Assembly: GCF_017876315.1 (NCBI RefSeq)
Contig: NZ_JAGINU010000001.1
Coordinates: forward strand, 7,006,001-7,070,000
DNA length: 64,000 bases
Source: Pseudonocardia parietis
GTDB taxonomy: Bacteria > Actinomycetota > Actinomycetes > Mycobacteriales > Pseudonocardiaceae
Direction: 5' to 3'
Part shown: in pieces, positions 52,545 through 61,967 of the stretch
Layout: the number at the start of each line of letters is the position of its first letter
Position numbering within the stretch: the stretch's first letter is position 1
Notes under the pieces: model-generated
The model's database searches: none
Told to the model about the DNA's origin: nothing
What the model saw: the letters and a program-made list of their open reading frames with translations, nothing else
Translations under genes and position numbers: made by a program

Positions 52545-52964
52545 ATGGGTTTCCTGGACAAGGCCCGCGAAGCGGCGGAGAACGCCCTGGAGAAGGCGGC
52601 GCCGCACCTGGAAAAGGCGAAGGAGAAGGCCGGCCCGCACCTGGAGAAGGCCAAGGAGAAGGCGGGCCCGCTCGTGGAGAAGGCCGCCGGCAAGGTCGAC
52701 CAGGCCACCGGCGGCAAGTACCACGACCAGATCGACGGGGTGAAGGGCAAGGTCGAGGGCGCGCTGGGCCACGGTGACGGAACGGTCCCGGGTGCCGGGA
52801 CGCGCCCCGACGCCGTCCCGCCGGTGCCGCCGGTACCGCCGGGTGGCGACACGCTGAAGCCGCAGGGCAACCCGGCCGCCTCCCAGCCGCCGGCGACCCC
52901 GCCGGCGCCGCCGGGGGACGACCGGAAGGACGGTGGCGTCCCGCCGGTGCCGCCGCCGAACTGA
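52545..52964 (+). CDS. MT0933-type antitoxin-like protein
   Basis: A 139-residue protein from ATG 52545 after GAGGAGG. MGFLDKAREAAENALEKAAPHLEK opens, then a Lys/Glu coiled region with repeats of HLEKAKEKAGP at about 21-50, ATGGKYHDQIDGVKGKVEGALG, and a Pro/Gly-rich disordered tail. The N-terminal half matches the family annotated as Rv0909/MT0933 antitoxin (with a toxin Rv0910), but no toxin gene adjoins it here, so that role is unsupported. Confidence 0.7.
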   Translation: MGFLDKAREAAENALEKAAPHLEKAKEKAGPHLEKAKEKAGPLVEKAAGKVDQATGGKYHDQIDGVKGKVEGALGHGDGTVPGAGTRPDAVPPVPPVPPGGDTLKPQGNPAASQPPATPPAPPGDDRKDGGVPPVPPPN

Positions 52965-52979
52965 CCCCGCACGGCCGAC

Positions 52980-53010
52980 GGGCCCCGGTGGAGTTCTTCC
53001 ACCGGGGCCC
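52980..53010. terminator. Hairpin terminator (bidirectional)
   Basis: A 13-bp perfect stem, arms GGGCCCCGGTGGA (52980-52992) and TCCACCGGGGCCC (52998-53010), with a GTTCT loop, followed by GTCTGTCTGTGTG. It separates the antitoxin-like gene from the convergent moaB2-like gene. Confidence 0.85.
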
Positions 53011-53033
53011 GTCTGTCTGTGTGAACGGGTGGG

Positions 53034-53531
53034 TCAGCCTTCCAGGCCGGACAGCTCCGAGATCACGTGCGGGACCAGCGGCGTCAGGGTGGCCATGCCG
53101 TCACGCACCGCGGCGCGCGAGGCCGCCAGGTTGACCACCAGCGTGCTGCCGGAGACACCGACGACGCCGCGTGACACCCCGGCGTCCACCGCCCCCGCGG
53201 CCAGCCCGGAGGCACGGATCGCCTCGGCGATGCCGGGCACCGGCCGGTCCAGGACACCGGCGGTGGCGTCCGGTGTGACGTCGCGGGGCGAGACCCCGGT
53301 CCCGCCGACCGTCACCACCAGATCGACCCCGCCGATCACGGCGGTGTTCAGCGCGCTGCGGATCGCCACGACCTCGCCCGGGGCGGTCACCACGCCGTCG
53401 ACGACGAGGTTCGCCTCCTCCAGTAGCTCGGTGACCAGCGGACCGGTGTTGTCCGAACGTTCACCGGCACTCACCCTGTCGTCGACGATCACCACGAGGG
53501 CACGGCCGATCTGCGGACCCGGCATCTCCAT
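53034..53531 (-). CDS. moaB2: MoaB/Mog-domain molybdopterin-binding protein
   Basis: A 165-residue MoCF-binding protein from ATG 53531. ALVVIVDDRVSAGERSDNTGPLVTELL, VTVGGTGVSPRDVTPDAT (the molybdopterin-contact loop) and NLAASRAAVRDG. In MoCo synthesis it adenylates molybdopterin. M. tuberculosis moaB2 (Rv0984) occupies the same place next to pepD. Confidence 0.9.
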   Translation of the reverse strand: MEMPGPQIGRALVVIVDDRVSAGERSDNTGPLVTELLEEANLVVDGVVTAPGEVVAIRSALNTAVIGGVDLVVTVGGTGVSPRDVTPDATAGVLDRPVPGIAEAIRASGLAAGAVDAGVSRGVVGVSGSTLVVNLAASRAAVRDGMATLTPLVPHVISELSGLEG

Positions 53532-53730
53532 GGTCGTCACCCTATCGCCGGGACTGCCGCGATTCCGGGGAGGCCGTGCCGGCACGGGGAGGGGGAGCCC
53601 ACACCGGCACGGCGCTCGACTGCATTCGGAGGGGCACCACCGAATACCGGTCCAGCCCACCACGACGATGTTTCACACGTCAACGAGGTGAGAGGCGCCA
53701 CACCCCGCCCGACCTGACCGCCGGCGCTGC

Positions 53731-55392
53731 TCACTGCTCCCCGAGCGTCACCGGGACGGTCCGGTCCCGCAGCTGCAGCTCGACGGTGGCACCGGGCGGC
53801 TGCGACCGGACCGCTGCCTGCAGGTCGGTGCCGGAGGAGATCCGCTGGTCACCGAGTCGCACGACGAGGTCGTTCGGCCGCAGACCGGCCTTCTCGGCCG
53901 CGCCACCGGGAGTGACGGTCCGGACGACGGCACCGCCGAGCTGCGGGTCGTCGGAGACCTCGACGCCGAGGACCGCGTGCGTGGCCGGGCCGCCGGTACG
54001 GAGCTGGTCGGCGATCCGGCGGGCCTGGTTGACCGGGATCGAGAAGCCGACGCCGATCGACCCGCCGCCGGGGCCCGCCGTCGCGATCGCCGAGTTGATG
54101 CCGACCACCCGGCCCTGCATGTCGACCAGCGGGCCACCCGAGTTACCGGGGTTGATCGCCGCGTCGGTCTGGATCGCGTTGAGCACGGTGGAGGCGTTGC
54201 CCGCCTCGCCACCGACGCTCACCGCCCGGTCCAGGGCCGAGACGATGCCGGTGGTCACCGACCCGCCGAGCCCCAGCGGCGACCCGATCGCGGTGACCTG
54301 CTGACCGACCCGGACCCCGTCGGAGTTGCCCAGCTCGACCGGGGTGAGCCCGCCGAGCTGCACCCGGACCAGCGCGACGTCGGACTGCGGGTCCTGCCCG
54401 ACGATCGACCCGACGGCGACCCGGCCGTCCTGCATCACCGCGCGCAGCGTCCCGCCGGAGGCTGCCGGCTCCACCACGTGGTTGTTGGTGAGGATCAGCC
54501 CGTCGTCGCTGATCACCATCCCGGATCCCTCGCCACGTCCGCCCGAGTTGCCTGCGCCGCCGTCGACACTGAGCTGCACCACGCTCGGGAGCACCCGGGC
54601 GGCGACGGCCTCGACCGGGGTCACGGGCAGGTCGGACTCGACCTCGGGCACCGGATCGGTGAGCACCCCGCCACCCGACGCCGAGGACCGGGCGATGTCG
54701 GTGCCGATCGCGCCACCGACGGCCCCGGCGACCAGCGCCAGGATCAGACCGCCCGCGACCAGCGCGATCGTCCGGCGTGACCGGCGCGGCGGCGGCGCTC
54801 CGACCTCGGCGGCGTAGAGGTGCTGCCCCGCACCGGCCTCCGGGTACGGCGCGGTGCCGGGATACGGCGACGCCCCGTACGCCCAGGGCGGGGGTGACGG
54901 CTGCGCATCCTGCGGCCCGGGTGCGCCGGGCGCGTGGCCGGCGGTCGCGGTGTCCCCGCCGGAGGTGGCGTCGCGCGCCCACGGGCTCATCGGGACCGTC
55001 CACCGGTCCGTCGGCGGGTCCTGGGTGGAGACGGCGTCGGCGTCGGGGCCGGTGTCGGGCGCCTCACGCCCGGCGGCGCCGCCGGGCGCGGACCCGTCCG
55101 GCGGCACGTCGTCCGCGGGGTCGCTCGGCACGGCACCACCCGCGGGCGTCCCGGCCTCGGCGGCGGGCGCCGCGCCGGGCTCAGCGGCGGGCTCGGCGGC
55201 GGGCGCGGCCTCCGCCGGCTGCTCCTGCTCCGCACCGTGGCTCCGGACGTCGGCGCCGGTGTCGCGGTCCGGCGTCTCCCGCCCGGTGTCACCGGCACCG
55301 GGCTCGGCCGGACGCGCAGCTCCCGTCGAGCCGGACCCGTCGGACGCCTCGTGGGTCCCGGTCCCCTCGTCGGGCGCGTTGTTCTGGGCCAT
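53731..55392 (-). CDS. pepD: HtrA-like serine protease with PDZ domain (PepD-like)
   Basis: A 553-residue protein: a 240-residue N-terminal disordered region rich in Glu, Ala and Pro, a membrane helix (IALVAGGLILALVAGAVGGAIG), a trypsin-like domain with the His-Asp-Ser triad in ILTNNHVV, SDVALVRV and NPGNSGGPLVD, and a C-terminal PDZ domain (VSDDPQLGGAVVRTVTPGGAAEKAGL). It degrades misfolded proteins outside the membrane. The neighbours mprB and mprA control pepD in mycobacteria. Start 55392; an earlier ATG at 55410 is possible. In 53532-53730 no gene is seen. Confidence 0.9.
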   Translation of the reverse strand: MAQNNAPDEGTGTHEASDGSGSTGAARPAEPGAGDTGRETPDRDTGADVRSHGAEQEQPAEAAPAAEPAAEPGAAPAAEAGTPAGGAVPSDPADDVPPDGSAPGGAAGREAPDTGPDADAVSTQDPPTDRWTVPMSPWARDATSGGDTATAGHAPGAPGPQDAQPSPPPWAYGASPYPGTAPYPEAGAGQHLYAAEVGAPPPRRSRRTIALVAGGLILALVAGAVGGAIGTDIARSSASGGGVLTDPVPEVESDLPVTPVEAVAARVLPSVVQLSVDGGAGNSGGRGEGSGMVISDDGLILTNNHVVEPAASGGTLRAVMQDGRVAVGSIVGQDPQSDVALVRVQLGGLTPVELGNSDGVRVGQQVTAIGSPLGLGGSVTTGIVSALDRAVSVGGEAGNASTVLNAIQTDAAINPGNSGGPLVDMQGRVVGINSAIATAGPGGGSIGVGFSIPVNQARRIADQLRTGGPATHAVLGVEVSDDPQLGGAVVRTVTPGGAAEKAGLRPNDLVVRLGDQRISSGTDLQAAVRSQPPGATVELQLRDRTVPVTLGEQ

Positions 55393-55450
55393 GCGTCCAC
55401 CGTCCGTCATGTCGCGTGCACGGTCCGCCGTCCCGGACCACCCCTCCAGG

Positions 55451-56932
55451 CTATGGGTCGGTGGGCTCCGCCACGTGTCGGCCCGGCAGCGCGATGGACA
55501 GCAGCGCCCCACCCTCGGGGGCGCGGCCCGCGCGGACCTCGCCACCGTGGCGCGCCACGGCCTGCGCCACGATCGAGAGCCCGAGCCCGGAGCCGGCCAT
55601 CGTGCGGGACGTGTCGGCCCGGTAGAAGCGGTCGAACACGTGTGGCAGGTCCTCCGCGGTGATGCCGGAGCCGCTGTCGGCGACCTCCACGACCATCCAC
55701 TGCGGCGAGATCGGCACCATCGACAGCCGCACGGTCCCGCCGGGCGGGCTCCACTTCACGGCGTTGTCGAGCAGGTTCAGCACGGCCCGTTCGAGGGCGC
55801 TGGCGTCGCCATCGAGCGTCCAGGGCGTGAGGTGGACGTCGAACCCGGTCTCCGTGGCGCGCCGGCGCACCCGGGCCAGCGCGCGCTCGACGATCTCGGT
55901 CAGCTCCAGGGCCTCGGTGGTCATCGTCGGGGTGTCGTCGCGGGCCAGCTCGACGAGGTCCCCGACCAGGTGCGTGAGCTCCTCGACCTGGGCCCGCACG
56001 TCGGTGAGCAGCTCCGCACGGTCCTCGGCGGGCAGTTCCGGGGCGTCCGGCCGGTCCGCGGCCGCGAGCAGCTCCAGGTTGGTGCGCAGCGAGGTCAGCG
56101 GGGTCCGCAGCTCGTGCCCGGCGTCGGCGACCAGGCGTCGCTGCTGCTCGCGGGACGCGGCCAGCGCGCCGAGCATGGCGTTGAAGCTGAGCGTCAGCCG
56201 GGCCAGCTCGTCGGACCCCGACACCGGGATCGGCCGCAGGTCACCGGTGGTGGCGACCCGCTCGGTGGCCGCGATGAGCCGCTGCACCGGCCGCAGCCCG
56301 GTGCGGGCGACGGCGACCCCGGCCAGCGCGGCCAGCACGACACCGCCGAGCCCGACCAGGGGCAGCGCCGTCCCCATCCGCGACACCACCCGCGTCATCG
56401 TGTCGAGCTGCTGGGCGATGACCAGGGCACGGCCGTCCCCGGCCTGCACCGCGACGATCCGGTACGGGATCCCGTCCATGACCTCGGTCCGCCCCGGCTG
56501 GGTGGGTCCGCCCTGGGCCACCGCCAGCTCCGGCTCACCGACCGGTGGCATCGACGTCGGGTCGGAGGAGGTCGCCAGGCCGGAGCCGTACACCAGCGCG
56601 ATGTGCAGGTCGGCGGCCCCGAGGACGGCGGGCGGGAGCGCGGCCAGCAGTTGCGGGTTGCTCAGTTCGCTCTGCGCCGCGGCGTAGGCGCGCTGGCGGA
56701 GCGTCTCGTCGAGCGAACTGGTGAGGTTCTGCCGGACGACGAGGAACGCGGCCGACGACACGATCAGCACCATGGCCGCGGCCACCAGCGCGGCCAGCAC
56801 GCCGATCCGGGCCCGGAGGGTGAACCGCTCGCGGTCCGGCGACCGGTCGCCGCGCAGCCGCCGCCACCACTGCTCGACCCGCTCCTCACCCTCGCTGAGC
56901 TGCTGCGAGCCGGTCACCCGGGAACCGGTCAC
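55451..56932 (-). CDS. mprB: MprB-like sensor histidine kinase
   Basis: A 493-residue membrane kinase. Two helices flank an extracytoplasmic sensor (about 35-55 and 170-190), then HAMP (RTGLRPVQRLIAATERVATTGDL), H box ADAGHELRTPLTSLRTNLE, N box LERAVLNLLDNAVKWSP and G boxes VADSGSGI, GSGLGLSI. GTG 56932 overlaps the regulator stop by 4 bases. With MprA and PepD it forms the mycobacterial cell-envelope stress system. Confidence 0.92.
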   Translation of the reverse strand: MTGSRVTGSQQLSEGEERVEQWWRRLRGDRSPDRERFTLRARIGVLAALVAAAMVLIVSSAAFLVVRQNLTSSLDETLRQRAYAAAQSELSNPQLLAALPPAVLGAADLHIALVYGSGLATSSDPTSMPPVGEPELAVAQGGPTQPGRTEVMDGIPYRIVAVQAGDGRALVIAQQLDTMTRVVSRMGTALPLVGLGGVVLAALAGVAVARTGLRPVQRLIAATERVATTGDLRPIPVSGSDELARLTLSFNAMLGALAASREQQRRLVADAGHELRTPLTSLRTNLELLAAADRPDAPELPAEDRAELLTDVRAQVEELTHLVGDLVELARDDTPTMTTEALELTEIVERALARVRRRATETGFDVHLTPWTLDGDASALERAVLNLLDNAVKWSPPGGTVRLSMVPISPQWMVVEVADSGSGITAEDLPHVFDRFYRADTSRTMAGSGLGLSIVAQAVARHGGEVRAGRAPEGGALLSIALPGRHVAEPTDP

Positions 56933-57627
56933 GGTGGCGACTCCCGCAACACGTACCCGACACCGCGCACTGTGTGGATCAGCCGCGGTTCGCCGTCTGC
57001 CTCGGTCTTGCGGCGCAGGTAGCCGACGTAGACCTCCAGGGCGTTGCCGCTGGTCGGGAAGTCGTACCCCCACACCTGCTCGAGGATCTGGCCGCGGGTC
57101 AGCACCCGCCGGGGATGGGCGAGCAACAGCTCCAGCAGCGAGAACTCGGTGCGGGTCAGGCTGATCGGCCGCTCACCCCGGGACACCTCGCGGGTGTCGG
57201 GGTCCAGCGACAGGTCGGCGAAGGTCAGCACGGCGCTGCGCCGCTCGCCGTCACCGGCCGGTTCGATGACCCGCCGTCGCAGCAGCGCACGCAGCCGGGC
57301 GAGCAGTTCCTCCAGCGCGAACGGCTTGGGCAGGTAGTCGTCCGCGCCCGCGTCGAGCCCGGCGACCCGGTCGGACACCGCGTCCCGTGCGGTCAGCACG
57401 AGGATCGGCAGGTCGTCGCCCGCGCTGCGCAGCCGCCTGCAGACCTCGAGCCCGTCGACCCGCGGCATCATCACGTCGAGGACGAGCGCGTCCGGCCGGT
57501 CGGTGAGCAGCCGGTCCAGCGCGGCCTGCCCGTCCTCGGCGAGCTCGACCTGATAGCCGTTGAAGGCCAGCGATCGGCGCAGCGAGTCCCGGACCGCCTT
57601 GTCGTCGTCGACGACCAGAATGCGCAT
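56929..57627 (-). CDS. mprA: MprA-like OmpR-family response regulator
   Basis: A 232-residue regulator. Receiver domain ILVVDDDKAVRDSLRR with phospho-accepting Asp in DALVLDVMMPRVDG and ADDYLPKPF; OmpR-type winged helix (LTRTEFSLLELLLAHPRRVLTRGQILEQVWGYDFPTSGNALEVYVGYLRRK). ATG 57627. First gene of mprA-mprB. Confidence 0.93.
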   Translation of the reverse strand: MRILVVDDDKAVRDSLRRSLAFNGYQVELAEDGQAALDRLLTDRPDALVLDVMMPRVDGLEVCRRLRSAGDDLPILVLTARDAVSDRVAGLDAGADDYLPKPFALEELLARLRALLRRRVIEPAGDGERRSAVLTFADLSLDPDTREVSRGERPISLTRTEFSLLELLLAHPRRVLTRGQILEQVWGYDFPTSGNALEVYVGYLRRKTEADGEPRLIHTVRGVGYVLRESPP

Positions 57628-57719
57628 GCCCCCCAGTCTCACCCAGCGGGCTGAGAGGGATCTGAGTGGACCCGTCGCCGGGACGCCTGGCGGGCGGCGG
57701 GCGTGGGTACCCGAGGGGC

Positions 57720-58424
57720 GTGAGCGACGAACTCGAGTTCTTCTTCGACCCGATCTGCCCGTTCTGCTGGGTCACCTCGCGCTGGGTGGTGGAGGTGGGC
57801 CGGCAGCGCGAGATCGCCGTGAGCTGGCGGCCGCTGCCGCTGGCGATCCTCAACGAGGGCATCTCCTACGAGGAGCGCCGGCAGGTCTCCGAGGCGTACC
57901 CGGAGTCGCACCAGCGGGGCCTGGAGATGCTGCGGGTGATCGACGCGGCCGTCGAGAAGCACGGTCCGGAGGTGGCCGGTGATCTCTACACCGGTTTCGG
58001 CGAGCTGGTGTGGGAGACCCCGGCGCCCGACGGCGAGGGGTTCGACCCGGTCATGCAGGTGATGGCCCGCCGGCGCGACCTGCGTCCGGTGCTGGAGCGC
58101 TTCGGGCTCGATCCCGCCCTCGCCGACGCCGCGTCCGACACGTCGCGCGACCCGGGCCTGCGCAAGAACGTGGACGAGGTGCGGGCCCGCTGCGGCGACG
58201 ACGTCGGCACGCCGATCCTGTCGTTCACCCCGCCGGACGGTCCGGCCCTGTTCGGCCCGGTGATCGACACCGTGCCGTTCGGCGACGACGCGCTGCGGCT
58301 GTGGGACGCGACGTACACCCTCGCCACCTGGCCCGGGTTCGCCGAGCTCAAGCGCGGGCTGCGGTCGTTCCCGGACACCCCGTTGACCGCCCGGATCGCC
58401 CACGGCGAGACCACGGTGCGGTGA
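57720..58424 (+). CDS. DsbA-fold oxidoreductase (Rv2466c-like)
   Basis: A 234-residue thioredoxin/DsbA-family protein from GTG 57720. The active site is FFDPICPFCWVTSRW (CPFC), where Rv2466c has CPWC. Also present are LAILNEG, LRKNVDEVRARCGDDVGTPILSF and FGPVIDTVPFGDDALRLWDA. Rv2466c is a mycothiol-dependent reductase; the altered dipeptide CPFC may change redox potential. Divergent from mprA. Confidence 0.82.
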   Translation: MSDELEFFFDPICPFCWVTSRWVVEVGRQREIAVSWRPLPLAILNEGISYEERRQVSEAYPESHQRGLEMLRVIDAAVEKHGPEVAGDLYTGFGELVWETPAPDGEGFDPVMQVMARRRDLRPVLERFGLDPALADAASDTSRDPGLRKNVDEVRARCGDDVGTPILSFTPPDGPALFGPVIDTVPFGDDALRLWDATYTLATWPGFAELKRGLRSFPDTPLTARIAHGETTVR

Positions 58425-58443
58425 CCCCTGGTTCACTGGCGCC

Positions 58444-59124
58444 GTGACCGACGCGGGCGCTCCCGGCTTCTCCAACCGGACCGGCCGCCCGCCCGGCCGG
58501 CTGATCACGCTCGCGTCCCGGTTCGTGCCCGGCATCCGGCGGATGCAGGAGCAGATCGAGCCGTACGCGGCGTTCTGGGAGCGGCGCAACCGCGACGAGC
58601 TCGCCCGGAGCGGGCCGCTGTGCGTGGTGCTCGGCGACTCGCTGGCCCAGGGTGTCGGCGCGAGCACGCCGGAGTCCGGCTGGGTCGGGCGGCTGCTGCC
58701 CCTGCTGGCCGGGTGGCGGCTGGTGAACCTGTCCCAGTACGGCGCCCGGGTCGAGGACGTCCTGGACCTGCAGCTCCCCGCCGCGCTGCGGCTGCGCCCG
58801 CGCCTGGTGCTCTGCCTCGTCGGGTCGAACGACCTGATGCAGCCCAGGCACCAGGACGGCGTCGGTGACCGCTACGCGCGGCTGCTCGATCAGCTGCCGC
58901 GCGGGGCCGTGATCGGCAACCAGCCCGGGACCTACGCGGCGGCGCTGCAGGTCAACGGCCTGATCGACGACGCCGTCGAGCGTCGCGGGCTGGTGCTCGC
59001 CGAGCTGCGGGACGCGCGGACCCGGCACTGGCACGGCAAGCTCGCCTCGGACCGGTTCCACCCGAACGACCGTGGTCACGCCGCGATCGCCGAGGTCTTC
59101 GGCGAGGCGCTACGGCGCCGGTGA
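58444..59124 (+). CDS. SGNH/GDSL hydrolase
   Basis: A 226-residue esterase-type protein from GTG 58444. Block I VVLGDSLAQGVGAS, block III GSND, and block V SDRFHPNDRGHAAIAE supply Ser, Asn and Asp/His. No signal peptide, so cytoplasmic. Substrate unknown. It follows the Rv2466c-like gene by 19 bases, probably the same transcript. Confidence 0.85.
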   Translation: MTDAGAPGFSNRTGRPPGRLITLASRFVPGIRRMQEQIEPYAAFWERRNRDELARSGPLCVVLGDSLAQGVGASTPESGWVGRLLPLLAGWRLVNLSQYGARVEDVLDLQLPAALRLRPRLVLCLVGSNDLMQPRHQDGVGDRYARLLDQLPRGAVIGNQPGTYAAALQVNGLIDDAVERRGLVLAELRDARTRHWHGKLASDRFHPNDRGHAAIAEVFGEALRRR

Positions 59125-59239
59125 TCCCCCCGCACCGACCCGCTCGATCCGGACATCCCTCTCGAACGTGACCTGTTCAACATCATCCATGTGCATCTTG
59201 CCGCGCTGTCGCGGACTACTTAGGGTCAACAAGCCTCAT

Positions 59240-59258
59240 CTAGGCGAGGCTTGCCTAA
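59240..59258 (+). promoter_or_regulatory. Putative IdeR/DtxR iron box
   Basis: CTAGGCGAGGCTTGCCTAA at 59240-59258 matches the 19-bp consensus TTAGGTTAGGCTAACCTAA at 14 of 19 positions and keeps the dyad (TAGGC..GCCTA). It lies 19 bases before the ATG of the transporter operon. Repression by iron-loaded IdeR is the inference. The AT-richer stretch before it (59190-59240) would hold the promoter; from 59125 no gene is seen. Confidence 0.65.
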
Positions 59259-59277
59259 CTCGATCGGAGCACGCAGG

Positions 59278-60933
59278 ATGTCGACCAGTGGCAGTGAGGG
59301 CCGCACGGCGTCGGTGGGGCGCAGGCTCTTCCCCGCAGTCCTCGCCCTCGTGCTGGCGAGTGGCTGCGCGGGTGGCGCCCCGGCCTCTCCCGCAGACGGA
59401 CCGACCACGGCAGATCGGCTGACCATCGCCCTGCCCGAGACGATCGGTGGCCCGCTCAACCCCTTCGTCACCTTCACCGAGCAGATCAGCGAGCTGGTCT
59501 ACGACAAGCTGCTCGCCCCCTCCCCCTACGTCGACGAGCCACAGCCCTGGCTGGCCACCGACGTCAGCATGGTCGACCCGACCACGTGGGAGGTCACCCT
59601 GCGCGACGACGTGACGTGGCACGACGGTGAGAAGCTCACCGCCGACGACGTCGTCTTCACCTTCCACTACGCGCACGCGGCCCCGACCGGGCGCTTCACC
59701 CACCACGTCAACGAGATCCCCGACGTCTCCTCGGTCGACGTGCTCGCCGAGAACAAGGTGCGGTTCACCTGTGCCTTCGCCTGCCCCGATCTCGGGCCCG
59801 TGACGCTGGCCGACCTGCCGATCCTGCCCGAGCACGTCTGGTCGAAGATCGCGCCGACCGACGTCAAGAAGCACACCGCGCTGCCGGTCGGCAGCGGTCC
59901 GTACCGCCTGGTCTCGTTCGACCAGACCACCGGGTACCGCTTCGAGGCCAACCCCGACTACTTCGCGGGCGCACCGGTCGTGCGCGAGCTGGAGATGCCG
60001 ATCATCGCCGACCCCTCGGCGACGTTCACCGCCCTGCGGGCGGGTGAGATCGACGCCGCGTTCCGCCCGGTGTCGCCCGAGCTGGTCGACCAGTTCGCCG
60101 GCTCCGGCGACGTCTCGGTCGTCGAGACCAGGCCGCTGCGCTTCCCCGAGCTGCGGCTCAACTACGAGCGCGCGCCCTTCGACGAGCCGCGGTTCCGCAA
60201 GGCGCTGAGCCTGGCACTGGACCGCCAGGAGCTGCTCGACACCGTGTTCCTGGGCCAGGGGCGCATCGCCGACAAGGGCTATCCGCACCCGGACTCACCC
60301 TGGACCGATCCGACCCTGTCGACCCCGTCCGACGCGGCCCGGGCCACGGCGCTGCTCGACGAGATCGGCTTCCGCGACACCGACGGCGACGGCGTGCGGG
60401 AGAGCCCGGCCGGGCCGCTGCGCTTCACGATCTCCGCGGAGGGCTCCGAGCCGACCCAGGTCCGGGCGGCCGAGATCGTGGCCGAGCAGCTCGCCGGGGT
60501 CGGGATCGCGGCCACCGCGCAGGGCCTCGACGCCGGGTCGTTCGCCGACCTGTCGACCTCGCGGAACTTCGACATGTTCGTCAACACGATCACCGCGCAC
60601 GGCGTCGCCGACCCGACGCAGTTCATCATGTCGCACCGGTCCGGCTACCTCTGGGACGCGCCCGACCTGCCCTACCCGGCCTGGGACGCGCTCTTCGAGC
60701 GCTGGAAGGCGACGACGTCCGTCGAGGACCGCCGTGAGGTGGCCTTCGAGATGCAGCGCCTGTTCAACGAGCAGCCGACGTCGATCCCGCTGTACTACCC
60801 GGACGAGCACTGGGCGTTCCGCCCGGAAGCGTTCTCCGGCTGGGTGGAGTCCCCGGGCTTCGGGATCATCCACAAGTGGTCGCTGCTGCCGCGCTCGGTA
60901 TCCGAGTCGGCCGGCGCGATCGTCACCGGCTGA
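59278..60933 (+). CDS. Dpp/Opp-type substrate-binding lipoprotein
   Basis: A 551-residue SBP_bac_5 protein. Signal peptide with lipobox LASGC (Cys at about 30), then NPFVTFTEQISELVYDKLLAPSP, WEVTLRDDVTWHDGEKLTADDVVFTFHYA and NYERAPFDEPRFRKALSLALDR. This family binds peptides, nickel, heme or metallophores outside the membrane. The iron box upstream suggests an iron-related ligand, such as a siderophore, heme or peptide-metal complex. Confidence 0.87.
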   Translation: MSTSGSEGRTASVGRRLFPAVLALVLASGCAGGAPASPADGPTTADRLTIALPETIGGPLNPFVTFTEQISELVYDKLLAPSPYVDEPQPWLATDVSMVDPTTWEVTLRDDVTWHDGEKLTADDVVFTFHYAHAAPTGRFTHHVNEIPDVSSVDVLAENKVRFTCAFACPDLGPVTLADLPILPEHVWSKIAPTDVKKHTALPVGSGPYRLVSFDQTTGYRFEANPDYFAGAPVVRELEMPIIADPSATFTALRAGEIDAAFRPVSPELVDQFAGSGDVSVVETRPLRFPELRLNYERAPFDEPRFRKALSLALDRQELLDTVFLGQGRIADKGYPHPDSPWTDPTLSTPSDAARATALLDEIGFRDTDGDGVRESPAGPLRFTISAEGSEPTQVRAAEIVAEQLAGVGIAATAQGLDAGSFADLSTSRNFDMFVNTITAHGVADPTQFIMSHRSGYLWDAPDLPYPAWDALFERWKATTSVEDRREVAFEMQRLFNEQPTSIPLYYPDEHWAFRPEAFSGWVESPGFGIIHKWSLLPRSVSESAGAIVTG

Positions 60934-61967
60934 TGCTCGCCGAGCGGAGCGCCCGGCACGGCCCGGGCACCCTGCGCCGGGCCGGCGCCAAGGTGGGCCA
61001 GTACGCGCTGGTGGTGTGGGCGGCGGCGACGCTGAACTTCGCACTGCCGCACCTGGCCCCCGGCGACCCCGTGCAGTACCTCTACGGCGGTGAGTCGCTC
61101 GGGCTCGCGCCCGAGCTGGTCGACGAGATCCGCAAGGGGTACGGCCTGGACCGTCCGGTGCTCGAGCAGTACGGGATGTTCTGGGCCGGGCTCCTGCGGG
61201 GCGACCTCGGGATCTCGGTGGAGTACAACCGGCCCGTCGTCGACCTGCTCCTGGAGTACCTGCCGTGGACGGTCGTCCTCGTCGGGGTGTCGACCGTGCT
61301 GGCGCTCCTGCTCGGCGTGGCCCTGGGGACCTGGGCGGCGTGGCACCGCGGAAAGCGCCGGGACGCCGCCGGGGTCGCGGCGGTCCTGGTCCTGGACTCC
61401 ATGCCGGGGTTCTGGATCGGGATGATCCTGATCGCGGTGTTCGCCGTGACGCTGGGCTGGTTCCCCTCCTACGGTGGCGCCGCGATCGACGGCAGCGGCC
61501 TGGCGTGGCTCGCCGACGCCGCGTCCCGGATGGTGCTGCCCGGCCTGACCCTCACCATCGCGACCTTCGGGGGCTTCTTCCTGCTCACCCGCGCCGCGAT
61601 GGTGACCGTGCTCGACGAGCCGTTCGTCCGGCTGGCCCGGGCGAAGGGGGTGCCGGACCGCGGCATCGCCGTGCACCACGCCCTGCGCAACGCGCTGCTG
61701 CCGGTCTCGACCAACGTCACCCTCGTGCTCGGCTCGCTGCTCTCGGGCGCCGTGGTGGTGGAGAGCGTCTTCGCCTATCCCGGTCTGGGCCGGCTCATCT
61801 TCGAGGCCGTGACCGCCCGCGACTACCCGCTGCTCCAGGGCGCCTTCCTGCTGATCACCCTCGGTGTGGTCGCGGCCAACGTGCTCGCCGACCTGATCTA
61901 CCCGCTGCTCGATCCGCGGGTCCGGCGAGCCCCGGCCCGGCCCGCGCCGAAGGCGGTGACGGCGTGA
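60933..61967 (+). CDS. ABC transporter permease (DppB-like)
   Basis: A 344-residue membrane protein from ATG 60933 (TGATG overlap with the binding protein). LAPGDPVQYLYGG, the EAA-loop RLARAKGVPDRGIAVHHALRNALLPV and six helices. Its stop overlaps the fusion gene by 4 bases. Confidence 0.92.
   Translation: MLAERSARHGPGTLRRAGAKVGQYALVVWAAATLNFALPHLAPGDPVQYLYGGESLGLAPELVDEIRKGYGLDRPVLEQYGMFWAGLLRGDLGISVEYNRPVVDLLLEYLPWTVVLVGVSTVLALLLGVALGTWAAWHRGKRRDAAGVAAVLVLDSMPGFWIGMILIAVFAVTLGWFPSYGGAAIDGSGLAWLADAASRMVLPGLTLTIATFGGFFLLTRAAMVTVLDEPFVRLARAKGVPDRGIAVHHALRNALLPVSTNVTLVLGSLLSGAVVVESVFAYPGLGRLIFEAVTARDYPLLQGAFLLITLGVVAANVLADLIYPLLDPRVRRAPARPAPKAVTA

Noticed and set aside
52545..52964. Toxin-antitoxin pair
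   Set aside because: Only the antitoxin-like protein is present; neighbouring genes show no toxin.
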